From assembly GCA_020809705.1 (NCBI GenBank), contig CP085829.1:4712001-4776000 (forward strand): a DNA stretch of 64,000 nt, read 5' to 3'. This document shows, one piece after another, positions 22,809-34,700 of the stretch. The stretch is from Calonectria ilicicola (lineage: Eukaryota > Ascomycota > Sordariomycetes > Hypocreales > Nectriaceae). The notes below the pieces were generated by a model that saw only the letters and a list, made by a program, of their open reading frames with translations, was not told the origin of the DNA and ran no database searches. A program made the position numbers and the translations under genes. The stretch's first letter is position 1. Every line of letters begins with the position of its first letter.

Positions 22809-25799
22809 ATGGACGACTCGCCAGGCTCTGACCGTCCGCTAAAGCGTGTGAAGTATGCGCAACTGGACGAACAGCCCATTGTCACCCTCCCGGTGAACAT
22901 GACCACGGGGTCTGTTAGGCCTGACGACCTGTCTGGGTCTCTGTCCGAGGCTCCGTTGTTTGACACCACACCGTGGTCGTTGCAACCCGGCTTGTCGTCG
23001 TCTCCATCACAGATGCTCCTCACGCTTTCTGATGACATGAACACAACAGCTTGGGTCCCTGTCCTACCAGGTAAGGAAACAAATCCTCCAAGACGCCCCC
23101 CGACCCTCACCATGCAGTATCACATTGCCTTCTTTTCTCTCTTGCTTCCACTTCCCTCGCTCGAGTCAGTTGTACTCTGGACCCATCTCTTCTCCCCTCC
23201 ACAGGGTGCGTGGATGGATGGAGAAATGGGTCCTGCGGCTTTGGTGGTATCCCCAATATCTGTGAGAAGAGACAACAGACATGCACCCACCCCGCCCACT
23301 TTCTTGTCCTTACCTCTTTACCCAATCCACAACCTTCTCCCTGTCATCCCTTTGTTTCCAACCACATTCTCTCCCCGATCCTTTTCAAAGGGGTTGAACT
23401 TGTTCAGCACCCCGATCATGCCATGGTCGGCTACAGAGTCAGTGAGCTGACATTCCACGCAGCATCCCAGTCTGCAGTCCTCGACGGAGAGCTGCCACCT
23501 TCTGCTGCACCTTCCCAACTACAATCATTTCCTCCTCACCAGACTCTTCATTCGGCCCATCTACCTAGGTTGCTTCCTGCCCGTGCAACCACCATCTCAG
23601 ATTCTCCAACCCAACCCCGAGGTGGCTTCTCGAGGCGACCCCCAAGGACCTTTATCAGTCCCTTCACTGATTCAGAAGATCGATTAATTGAATCTGCTGT
23701 TCCTCGCTATGTCCGGCCTGAAAATGGCCAAGTTAACGGTTATGTCAAGTTTAATTGGCCGTCAAGAAGGCCCTCCATCAGGCCCTCCGACTCACATTCT
23801 AACGGCATTGTTGAAGAAATTGGTTCAGACTCCTCACAACCGTTAACAATCAGTCGTAGCCCCACTGCCACCCTCATTAATATGAGCCCAGCATCAATGA
23901 CATCCATGACAAACGGGGGAACAATGTCTCCATCGTTTTCGGAGCTTTCATGGGGTCTAGTCCCCTCGCCTCCAATGATGTCGGTTTCCCCCATCTCTGT
24001 GCCCGAGTCATCGATGCAGCTGGTACCATCAAGCAACGAACCTCGAATGCTGCCCCCACATTTTGGATATCAAGCCAAGATGGACACAATGGATAGACGC
24101 TTATGGGATTTCTGTATGTCACTTTTCACTGTTTTTTCTTGTCCTCCAATTTCTCGGTTGCCTTGTTTGCATTTCCAATTTTCATTTAATGTCACAATCT
24201 GACATCTTGTAACAGACATCAAAAACTGGTGCCCGGGTAGGAGCGTTCTTGCAAACACAAATTTGTGGCTCAAAGACTTTGCCCAGATGCAACAGAACGA
24301 TGGCATCCGCTCCGCAATCCAAAGCTTGGCAGGAGTATATATCTATGACTACCTACCCGATGAACGTATTCGACAACGCATTAACGATCGATACGTGCGA
24401 GCCGATCAACACTTCGCCAACCTTCTTGCTGCGCCATCAAGCTTTGAGGTTGGCAAAGGAAATGAAGTCGTTACCATGGCGGTTATTCTTTCCATGCAAG
24501 ACGTAAGGAGGATTTCTAACACTCCCGCTTTAGTCGATTCTAACGGTGTTTTATAGATTGTCTTGACCGAACGTCGACTGAAGAAGCCGTATCAGCCTCG
24601 GTGGTTAGAGGGGTTTAAGCAAGGCGAACAAATTCTTCAGCTGACAGACCCCGGGAGTCGATTCTGGAAGGACAACAACATTCAGCTCGATTCTCTTCGA
24701 ATATCTCAATCAATCATTGTAGGACGAGCTGTTATTCTCGCTCAGCCGATGATGGCACTCCCTCCTCCAGAAACTCTTGTCCCCGAGGAAGAAGCGTCAA
24801 GGTTCGGTTGGCTTCTCTATGGTACTGAAAGGGATATGTATGAAATTCATGGGGGGTGCGGATTTTCGAAGAAGTTACTACACATTATCAGCCAAGTCAC
24901 GTACTGCGCTGCGCGGCTACAACAAGAGCCGGAGAGCAGTATCGTGCCTATCACTGCCAAGTACTTACTTCGCGAGCTTATGGAGATGCGCCAGTGGAGT
25001 AGCGAAGGAATTGATTGGGCTGAAGCACAGGAGCGTCCTCAACCGATTACATGGGTACGGACAAAGCCGGATGACTTTCAGATCGATACGGACCAAGATA
25101 TGACCGATGTGACAGCTGAAGCATGGAGGATCGCCGCCATAATTTATCTGCAATGTCGGCTTTCCAGGTAAGTTTTCAGCAAAACCTGATGGTGTGGCCT
25201 TCGCCAATGGCTCGCTTAATCGACCCAATCTGGCTATCAGCTGCACTCTCATCCATCATCTAAACTTTCACACCTTATCAATTGCTAACATGCTCATTTA
25301 GATTACCACGTCGTCATCCCGATGTTCTCGCCAATATGGCAGACCTTGCGAGATGTATCAGCATCATGCCTACATCAGGATCACACTTTACCGCTCAGGC
25401 ACCACTTCTACCTGTCTTCTTTTTGGGTCTTCTTTCCACTGTTCCTGAACATCGTGATGTTTCACGAGCTTGGTTTGACGCGGTAGTCAAGACACCTGTT
25501 AGAAGCGTAAGTCAAACTTAAGTTTTATATCGTCTTGTTTCATTATACTAGGCAGTCTGGCTCTGCTGCTCATTTTACGGCTATTACTTTACAGATAAGA
25601 TGCTAACCAACCCTTACAGAGTGTACCGCCACTCTACCAGGCTTTAAAACGCATCTGGATCTGGATCGACCCCGCAGTCGAAACTGCATCTATGGACGTG
25701 ACAACCTTGCCCAAGTCTATCGGTATGAGGAGCCCTTGGTGGGAAAGCCTCGTCGCAAATGTCCATGACAAAGAAGAAGAGACTCTGTGCCTCACATGA
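22809..25799 (+). CDS. Fungal-specific transcription factor domain (Fungal_trans_2) protein, acr-2-like
   Basis: Best model: exons 22809-23070, 23463-24113, 24216-24502, 24557-25167, 25302-25506 and 25620-25799, giving 731 aa. Acceptors are preceded by CTGAC or CTAAC branch sites. From about residue 275 to the end (IKNWCPGRSVL, LTERRLKKP, SGSHFTAQAPLLPVFFLGLLSTVPEHR, ending ETLCLT) it matches the Fungal_trans_2 regulators often labelled acriflavine sensitivity protein acr-2 or C6 factors. The N-terminal third is Ser/Pro-rich with a basic KRVKYA start and no Zn2Cys6 cluster. Exon 1/2 joining is uncertain: the 392-nt interval also contains a CAG acceptor at 23204 and an in-phase open frame to 23462, so an extra or longer exon is possible. 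The first ATG in frame is 22809. It is convergent with the methyltransferase gene. Confidence 0.85.
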
Positions 25800-25996
25800 A
25801 TGGCAAACAGTGTCCATCTATCATCCTCCCCTCGTCCCATGTGGTATTTCCTCACAAAAAAAACATCGCAGCATTATCTTGCCCGCCTTTTTTTGGTGTA
25901 ACTTAACACTTCCATTGAGAAGTGAAACGTGTTATCCGTTGCCAGGAGACTTAGTTGACTCCAGAAACGGCGCTGTCTGCGTCGTCACGCTGGTCC

Positions 25997-27167
25997 TTAT
26001 CGCCCTTGCGTCGTACCAGGTATTGGCCTATCCAACATCAGCATTATAACTTCGTAATTATCAGGGGTAAAGGAACTCATACGGAATTCGGAGTCTGGCG
26101 CCTGCCAGACATCAACGACACTCAGTCCTGCCTTATAGCACATGAGTCGCACGCTGTCCTCGCCATACTTGTGAGAGTCGAACCAATCAAACTCTTCACC
26201 CTGCTTGATGATTCGGCCAATCTTGGCCAACTCGATATCGTGCTTCGCTCGAAAGTAAAAGCGGTGGCGAGTCGTGGGCTCCTGCTCGAGTTCCGCAAGA
26301 ATTTCCCAGTCCTCCTCTTTGAAGCACTCCTCGCCAATAAGTTCATTTGCATGGGCAAACCCGTTGAGGAAAAAGGCTCTGTACAAATCGTCGCATTGAT
26401 GATAGGCACCCCAAATCTTTTCGCGGTTGTTTGGCAGAACGTGACCATCCATACCGATCAGAATGAAGTCGTCAGGACGAAGGGCGTTGGCCCAATACTT
26501 CAAGTGTGACAAAGCCTCTGGCCATGGGTCATTGCACAAAACAGATCCCAGGGACAGGAAAAGACGTGGGGACCTGATTCCCTCCAAATAATTCATTCCA
26601 TCTTGGAAGGAGCCCCAGATACCGGAGCACGAGATTGTCGACTTAGGAGACGAGTGTTGCTTTACCAGATAGTCGATATTCTGGTGCAATGATGTCTTCG
26701 AAATGTCAAGAGCGAGATACTTGGTCGAGATATTGGCCTTGTCCAAAGCTGCCAACAGATGCCCAGCCTTCCTCGTATCGCTGGTGTGGTCCAGTCAGTA
26801 ACTAGGTAAGCTTACAACGAAGTGTGGAGATAGGTGGGGGTGTAAGAGGTGTGGGAAATACTAACCCGGCTCCAAGGTCAACGACGGTTACTTCTCGCTG
26901 GAGGCGCGCAGCAATCTTGGCACCGTTTTCGTCGAACAGCTTCATTTCATCATGGGTCTGGTAGAATTCTTCCGTGAAGATGATCTCGTTCCAAATTGGC
27001 AGCCCGACGTCGGTGTACAACAATTCATCTGGCAACACCGGCTTGACCGTCTCCGAGTATGGAGCCTTGAGTGTCTCAATGAGTCGCTCTCTAAGCTGGT
27101 CTGACAAGCGGCTGCCGCCAATGTCAATGACGGCCCCATTGCTGGGTGTGATGTTATGGACAGCCAT
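25997..27167 (-). CDS. SAM-dependent methyltransferase, EgtD/EasF (histidine-specific methyltransferase) family
   Basis: Exons 27167-26866 and 26780-25997 with an 85-nt intron give 361 aa. The splice rebuilds SAM motif I as VVDLGAGDTRKAG near residues 95-107. Upstream, IWNEIIFTEEFYQTHDE matches the conserved entry segment of the family. Downstream, a GMDGH segment followed by NGFAHANELIGEECF and RHRFYFRAKHDI fits the C-terminal half. Relatives N-methylate histidine (ergothioneine) or, in fungi, dimethylallyltryptophan (EasF in ergot alkaloid synthesis). No prenyltransferase or other ergot gene is in this window, so the substrate is probably a different amino-acid-like amine. Stops 197 bp from the convergent regulator gene. 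Confidence 0.85.
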
Positions 27168-30100
27168 CGTTTCGGTAAGGAAGGGTATCGAGGGATGGCA
27201 ATGGAGCAGGTCAAGTGCGAATTAAAAGGAGGCGATGAGGAAGAAATGTTAAAGCCAAGCTCGGGTTATGGAGCTGGACTTGAAGGTTGGCGACTGGGCC
27301 GGAGGATCGTTGTCGGCGGCGCAGGCAAGGAGAATGTTGCGTCGCAAATGGATCGAAGATGTCGTGGTGGAGAGAAAAGGAAGATCATGCGATTCGACAC
27401 CCGCAACGAGATCTTATATACCCCGAGGAGTTGGCACTGCGCTTAGCTGGCATGAATCAACGTGGGTAAACCGATCGAGAAGAGAGAAGAGGACAGACAG
27501 ACGGCACACGCGACCGAAGAGGCGGAAACAAATTGGAGGTGTGCGCCTTACCTGACTAAGAGGGCGAGTTCGCTCCACAAGAGAGTACCCGGAACAGCAT
27601 TAGGAAGCAGAAAGCTCGAGCCTGACTCACTCCTTGGTCGCGTTGCAGCAGAGAAATTCAGGCAGTGAATCTCGACGGAACAAACCACGCCCGCGAGATG
27701 AGATGATGAATGACCTTCGTCTACGGGCCCTAGCATGCGTAGTAATTTGAGGCGAATCTTGGCCCATGGCCGGGGCCTGGGCCAGAAGTGGTTCGTCCTA
27801 CATTAGGGCGATGCATGGAGGGTGGCATTGCTTTCCAACATGCCCGCCCTCCACTGTGACATGGGGGGGCCCGCAGCTGCTGGGGAAGAAGAAGTGGTCC
27901 TTTTTTTTTTTTCCCCTTCTCTTTCTTTGACTACCTGTTGTTGCTTTTTTGTCTTGGACTAGCTCGTTATGACTTCCCGCTAGTCCCCAGTTTTGACACT
28001 AGCCCGTCCCTCTCCCTGCCCTGGCAGAACGATTTCTGTTTCTTCGCGGTCCACCTACACTGGGGCTGGAGGGATCCAGTTTCGGCTGTCACGATGGCTC
28101 TCACGCGCTAGCAGCAGACACGGAGGGGTGGGCAGTGAGGGTTTCGGAGAATGGGTGAGCGGCGTGATCAAAGGTTGTCATCATGGTTGAGCTTGTTCAG
28201 CCCCACCGAATCGACAAATGCTTCTAATTGAGGACCGTTCCGCCAATCTCCACGTGTCCCCCTCCTTCGCCAAAAATGTGAAAGTGCGTCCCTTGGGCGT
28301 CCGACAGTTTGGGAGGCTTGGATGAGGTGACTGGTCACTTTGGCGCTTAGGTCGACAATTGTCAAGTACTGGCCGTGATTCCCGATCCGGGAGGCTGCAC
28401 TACAGTGGCGCTCTCCACCCTTGCCCTGGAAGAATGCACGTCATGGTTCAAGACGAGACAAGGTCATGACAGGCAGTAGAATAGCGTGGTTTCTGTTGAA
28501 AGCTTGATTGGGTATGATGCGATTTACTAGGCTTAGGTGCTGAATCGATTTGATCTTCAATGCAGGTAGGCGACGCCAATGCTACTTTTGGCGTACTGAT
28601 GAGGGTTGTGCCGCGACGGCGAGTTAAGTGGGAAAAAAGGGTATCACTGTGAATTAATTGGGGTGCAAGGCTTGGGATAACTGTGGAGCAGGGGGGATAT
28701 GGGAACGCAATTAATAACGGGTATGTATGTCCATTGAATCTGGAGCCTACTGGAAAATCGCAAAAACACGTATGTCCGTAGGCGGGCTTGACCGCTGGTT
28801 GAATGAGAGCATTCAGCTTGCTCTTCAGCCCCAGCACCTGGATCCCTTCACTCAGCATCGCCCCGCAAGTCCACCGCCGGAAGATACGTGTGTTGCTCCG
28901 TACAATATTCAGATCATTATCGCACCTCAACGGCCTGTCACATGGCTGAGGTGGGGTAGGGCACGCCGGGGATGGCGATGTGGATGTAGATGTGGATGTC
29001 GTGAATTTGTGGATAATGAAGAGTTGGAGTCGGAGTGGATGGATGAAGGGGAAGAGGAGAAGGAGAGGGTGGGGTGGAGATGGGGCTAGGGGGTGTCTGG
29101 GATGGCATGAAGTAATTGCAGCTGGACGAGGGTGGTGGTGCTGGAATTGAAAGAGGGTGAGGGCGGAATCCATTAGGTAGCCAGAAGGAGCAACAAAAGC
29201 TCAGACAGGACTAGGACAAGGGAGGGGGGGAGACACTATTGGGAACGGGACTCTTGGGACATTGGTACGACGCAACCTAGGTATATGGAACACCACCCAG
29301 GTTGTTGGAGATTGCGTTGCTGTGGCGCAGTAGTTCTGTCAATGAGAACCCAAAAAATAATAATAGAATACAGGCACACACAAAAAGTATATTTGAAAAG
29401 AAAAAAAAAACCCCTTTGAAAATTCAAATAAAATAAAAAAAAAGGTGACCAGGAATGGGCGGGTAAAATGGAGAAGGGGGGGGTGTGTATGCTGTTGATT
29501 CAATTCGAGGCAGGCTGTCGTGGCTGGCCGTGAGCTGCAGACATACATGAGTTAGTTGGAAGACATGCAGAAGGCAAACATAGTCCAAAGGCCAAGGCCA
29601 TGCCGTGGCCGGAACGGGATGTGTGGATGGCGCCAGACATCGAGGGATAGGAGGGGAAGGGGGAGGGGCACGAGGCCAAACAATGGAGGGCATGGGGGGG
29701 TTGTCATGGCCTCGATAGCGCATGCGGTGCCTGTCTCGGGAGACAGGAAGGGAAAGGGATAGGCGTATTTTCCATCTGTTGGTCGAGTCTTTGAGATCGC
29801 GGTTTACGAAGTGCTGCTGCAAGTACCTACATAAAGTGCGGCCGCTATCGATGTCGCGAGTAAACTCTATCTAGTTGTCTCCCGAGGACCCTCAAAAAAC
29901 GGGCTACCAACTGCGTGTGTATATCGGTTGGGCCAGGACCAGGCGTGTGTGTGTGTGTGTGTGTGTGTGAGCATGTGTGTGTGGTGTCTGTGTGTGTGCG
30001 CGCGCGCGCGCAATGTGAGACCTGCGTTGGAAGCTATTGTCCCGTTGATCTGAGAGGACGAAAGAGGAGGGGCCCAACAGAGCAGCGGCAAAAGGGCACA

Positions 30101-31700
30101 GCACCACAGCAAAGCAGAGCAAGGGTCCGGTCTCTGGATGGGATGAGATGAGATGGCGGTGGGTGACCGTCTCTTTGTCTACCTGCACGGGTATGGATAT
30201 ACCGTCGCATGGATTGAGGTTGATGGCTGTCCAATTCGGGCGGATACGGCCTTTCTTCTGGGTTTGTTCCACACGCTTGGGTGACATGCTGCCCTTGCAC
30301 TTCCAAGGGGACGGTGACGAGAATGGCATGGGGGATTGATGCATCTGGTGTGGCCTGCTACGCTCCAGGGTCAAACGGTGACGTTGTTGTGCTCCGAAAG
30401 GTCCCCTTATCCACCCCGGGTTTGCATGACAGGGGAATGTTGTCTTTCTGCTCCAGCTTCTTTTCGGCGCTTCGGTGTGGACAACTGTGTAACTGCCCCG
30501 GCGGCTCCTATCCAAAAATGGTCGGCTCCTGCAGAATCACGTAAAGGCCCATGGCGAGTTGAGGAAGCTAATGACTCCCCTGACCCAGCCTTATGTTGTG
30601 CAAGGCCCCCGCGAAGGGGAAGGGGGGAAGACTAGGGCTTAGGAGGGGGCTTCGATCACCTACCTATTAGAGCCTGAGAGGAGCCGTTCCAGTACGGATG
30701 GGATCGACAGAGTACAAAGGCGGGCCTAGCTTTGGAGCAAACAATGATGGCGGGCCGCGGTGACGGATGATTTCTTGTTGAGACGACCTCTTGTGAGGTA
30801 GCAGAAAGCCGATCCCTGGTTCTAACTAATGAGCGCTTAACACCCCTCCTCCCCGTCCGTCCCGCTCCGCCCGACAGAGGCCCAAGTCGCACTAGAGCAC
30901 GAACAACAAACCCATCCGAGCTCGGGGACCAGAGGCTGTAAAGAGAGCCAGGCTGACCCTGACTTGCGCTGACCCGCTGGGTGAGGGGAGAGGAAGGGGG
31001 GCAGATTTCATACGGGATGGGGCCCGGCAAGTCTCGAGCTCCCTTTTTTTTTTTTTTTTTTTAAACCAGTGCGTGAGCAGCTCCGGTGCGTGTCCTTGTC
31101 CCCGAGCGCCATAGCCTTGGAGAAGTCCGGACGGGGGTTGCTCCCGACCCTCAGCCTCGGTGAACACGGACCGAGCTGTCGTTATGGGAGCCGCATGGGC
31201 GGCCAGAGATCCAGCAGGTGAGGCAGGGCGCCTAGGTACGTACCCCGCCAGCCGCGTCCGGCGGTGCGCCGACGACATGCGAGAAGGGCATCTGTCTGTT
31301 TTGCCAGGGGAGCCGTGTGTGCTTGCTTTTGCTGCCCTCTCCTGCTGGTGCGTCAGACTCGGGCGTCGTGGTGGTGCTCTGCTGTGCGACCCCCTCCCCT
31401 GGGTCCCGATCGAAGGGGTGGCTCTTTTGCTTTTCCCGACAGACTGGTAACCTTCATTACCAGTCCCTCCGGGTCGTTTCCGAGGGCGTCAAAGGAAGCT
31501 CTCATTCGAGGATCCCACAGGAGCACCCTCTGTAAAAGGTCGACCACGGCCGTTGGGGTAGCCTGTAAGCAGCGTCGAGGAGGGGGGCCAGTCAGGGTTG
31601 TGGATAGACAGGGGGAGAGCGTGGTCTTGCTTGCTGAACATGGGCATGGGCGTTAGTCGGCTGTCGATTCAAATCGGCAACCGCTCTCGCTAGTTAGGTA
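27168..31700. other. Gene desert, left part, with (GT)n/(GC)n tract
   Basis: Starts with the methyltransferase promoter; nothing else gene-like can be supported. A 241-codon minus-strand frame at 29173-28448 begins with ATG but is Pro/Ser/His low complexity with no domain. A near-perfect CYS3/MetR-like site, ATGGCGCCAG, is at 29627-29636, far from any gene. Alternating (GT)n and (GC)n are at 29944-30011 and a run of 19 T is at 31044-31062. Confidence 0.55.
29944..30011 (+). repeat. (GT)n followed by (GC)7, alternating purine-pyrimidine tract
   Basis: About 24 nt of GT dinucleotides, a short interruption, further GT, then seven GC pairs at 29998-30011. This composition is the classic Z-DNA-prone type. 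Confidence 0.9.
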
Positions 31701-34700
31701 GGTGGGTTTCCCTCAAGGGCAAGCGCAACCAACAAACGCAAGCATAAGCAGTAGCACCAGCACCAGCACCACCTGCACCACCTGCAGTAGCAACAGCAGA
31801 ATGGGATGGTCTCCCATTATGCCCCGGGCGTGTCCGAAGCAACCCACTCCATTATCACGATGGGCGGCGGTACGATGTGCGCTTGCGACCATGTATGTAG
31901 TATGTATGTACGTATGTGCGGACGCACAGGTCTGTCCACCAAGACATGACCAAGACGAAGCTGAAGGAAGGAGCGAGACAATTGCAGGACTCAGGCGAGT
32001 CGGGCTTGACTCGGTACGCACGGCTGCGTCAAAGCAGCGGCTAGACACGCGATACTAAATAATGGCTCATCGGTCTAGAGCACCTCAAGCCAGCATCAGC
32101 CCGGCCCTCTCTGCTTCCTTCTTCCTGCTCGGCCGACGGGAGCCTCGGGACGGCATGAGGGCGAGACATTGTCTTTCAATTTCTAGTATAATTATAACAA
32201 CGACTAGCCAGTGAGCACAAACCATCCTCCACACCAGCCCACCATCTCACAACTCGCATTCGCTCGCTACCACTGTTGGGTTGGTTGGACGGAGCGCCTC
32301 CATGTCGGCCGCGACTAAGCTGCTAGGCGAGGCCTCGCAGGGTCTCAAAGCCATCTCGGCCGATGTGCCCACGGGCGAATGAGGTGGCAGAGCAACCACA
32401 GTGCAGCGATTTGAGAGAGTACCTAGGGCTACATCTACATCTCCGGCTACACTTATGCCATGCCATGTCATGCCATGCTACCACCACCACCACCACTACG
32501 AAACACGACCCCCTACGCCGTCGCTTACTAGTTTGGCCAAGGGGTGTGGTGATTGCGACGAGAGCCACCACAACCGAACAAAAAAGATGATATGACAACC
32601 TGTTCGATTTGGAAATGTGTTCGAGGTCTACTATGGGTCTTGCTTTTATTTTGACAGCCATGGGCCTTTGCTTTTCCCGCCGTCATGCCACGTGGAATTG
32701 ATAGCTAACGTCTACTAGAAGAATGGGTATCAGAGTTCAAGCTGGCTGGAGACGATCCCGTTCATTCCAACTCTGCATCGCAGAACCATTCACAGTTCGG
32801 TGGGTGTCTAGGGACACGGTCCGTTGGGGAGTCAACCATATTTGAGTGTGGCTTCACATTGGTGCTGTTTTTGTTTTGGAGGCTTGCGAGGTCCGGGCAC
32901 ACACATGCAAAATGGTTTCCGCAATGGATCGTCGGGTTGTCACCTTCGTCCACCGAGGAGCGGTCTTTTTTCTTTGGCGCCCTCAAATTTTTTTTTCTCG
33001 TCCCCCTTTGTCCTCTCTTTTTTCTGCATGCAGGCTGGCGTCGCATTCCTGCGAGACCGGCAGATGGCCTGCAGTGCCTGCGCAGCGTTGCTCTCAGTGG
33101 AGAGCCACAACTGGGTCGACATGAGGCGAGGGCTTCTTGTGCCAGGGTCAGCACAGTCGTCGGATGGGGCGCCACTCCTGCAACCGGGAACTTGGTTGCA
33201 GGAAGCACACGACCCAGGCATTGGCCCCCCCGGTTCAGTGACGCAGTGGTGTAATGACGCGGTCAGCGAAACGAAAGGCAAGAACGGGAAATCCAAGCCT
33301 CACAATCCCATACAGCCCGTGTCCCATAATGGGATATGATGCATTACGGCTGACACTACTCGGACAATACCTGCTCCATCCAGCTTCAGCTACGATCTAG
33401 CATAGTGCTAAAAATCGGCCCAGCTTGCTCTAACGGCCGAGGGTGGCACGGCACGAGAGCGACGATGGTGCTACTAGCGCCCCCCATATGTTAGCTGGAC
33501 ATGGTTTGCTGTCACTCATTCATGACACGGCGCCGGACCCTCATCGCATCCATGCCTACTGCCATGCTATGTTAATGCTAATGCTATGCACCATGGGTGC
33601 TGGCGTCAGGTCGCGGGCGGGTAATGTCCATCTCGAACTGGCCTAGAGGCATTCAACCTCGAAAACTCAAAGTGTTCTGATGGCCAGCCAGGCGCACGCT
33701 AACGCCCACGATGCGCCACGAGGGGGCGGGATCCGGCAACCAGCGGCGCCTGGGGATCGCCAAATTGGCAATTTGAGTTCATCGTTACCTCATCCATGTT
33801 CCCCGTTGAACCAGTTCAGTTGTCGTTGCAATCGCTCTGGCCCCAAGGTGTTCTTCGGGGGAAGTGAGGGGCGCTTCCGGCAGCGGCAGCGGCAGCGGCA
33901 AGCCTGCCCTGAGGTCGGTCCATCGGACCACCCTACTCCGCAACTGCGCCGTTGCCTCCTTACACTGGCTCTCGGCGCCGAAACCCCCCTCCTTCGGCGC
34001 GGTCACGGCAAGCACAACTGCCGGCTCTGGGTTACCCGGGGCGCCTGTCTGCACCTCGACAGCAACGGTCAGGCCCGGTCGAGACACGGCCGGTGTGGTG
34101 CGCGATGCCGCCTGTGTCTTGGGCCGCATTGACGATTAACGCCCTGCTGCATCCAACGCACGTCGTTGCTGCTGATGCTGCCGGCCGCCGGGTCCAGGCC
34201 GGAGATAGGATGTGTGACAAAAACGGGAGTGATGGAAAAAGGAAAACCGAAAGAAACGCAACAATTAGTTGGTTTAGCACATACCGACAGAGCATAGTTC
34301 GAGATGGCTCTGCGGGATGAGATGGCGGCCCCAAATATATGACATCCATGACAAAAGGAACCGCCCACACCGTTCGGCAAATAGGGCAGCCGGTGCACGG
34401 CTGAAATCCCTGCGCAATCCGACAAAAGCGCCCTTGAAAGGACGCCCATCTAGCTGAATTAGCCTGGGCGGGCCGAGATCAGCACGCACACGTCGATGCT
34501 GTATGTTTGTCTCATCGCATTATCCAATCGAGGAGCCAACAAGTGTGGCAGGTTACCATCAGAGGGGCGTGAGAAAACAATTGAGGAGACAACAACGAAA
34601 ACAGGAAAACAAGAAAAGTATGTTGTCTGCTCTCGCGGAATCGGGGCCGGGAGAGGGGAATCCACGCTACTAGAGGGGACATAGTGCATATGGCAGGGCC

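Noticed and set aside
23205..23462. Possible Zn2Cys6 cluster in the cysteine-containing frame before exon 2 of the regulator
   Set aside because: The five cysteines do not follow CX2CX6CX5-12CX2CX6-8C spacing and lack the Lys/Arg-rich loop.
25997..27167. Assignment of the methyltransferase to an ergot alkaloid cluster
   Set aside because: The fold matches EasF, but no dimethylallyltryptophan synthase, EasE/EasC-type oxidase or NRPS gene is in the window.
28448..29173. 241-codon ATG-started minus-strand frame
   Set aside because: Pro/Ser/His/Thr-rich, no motif, no splice partners, and composition similar to flanking simple-sequence DNA. Transcript evidence would be needed.
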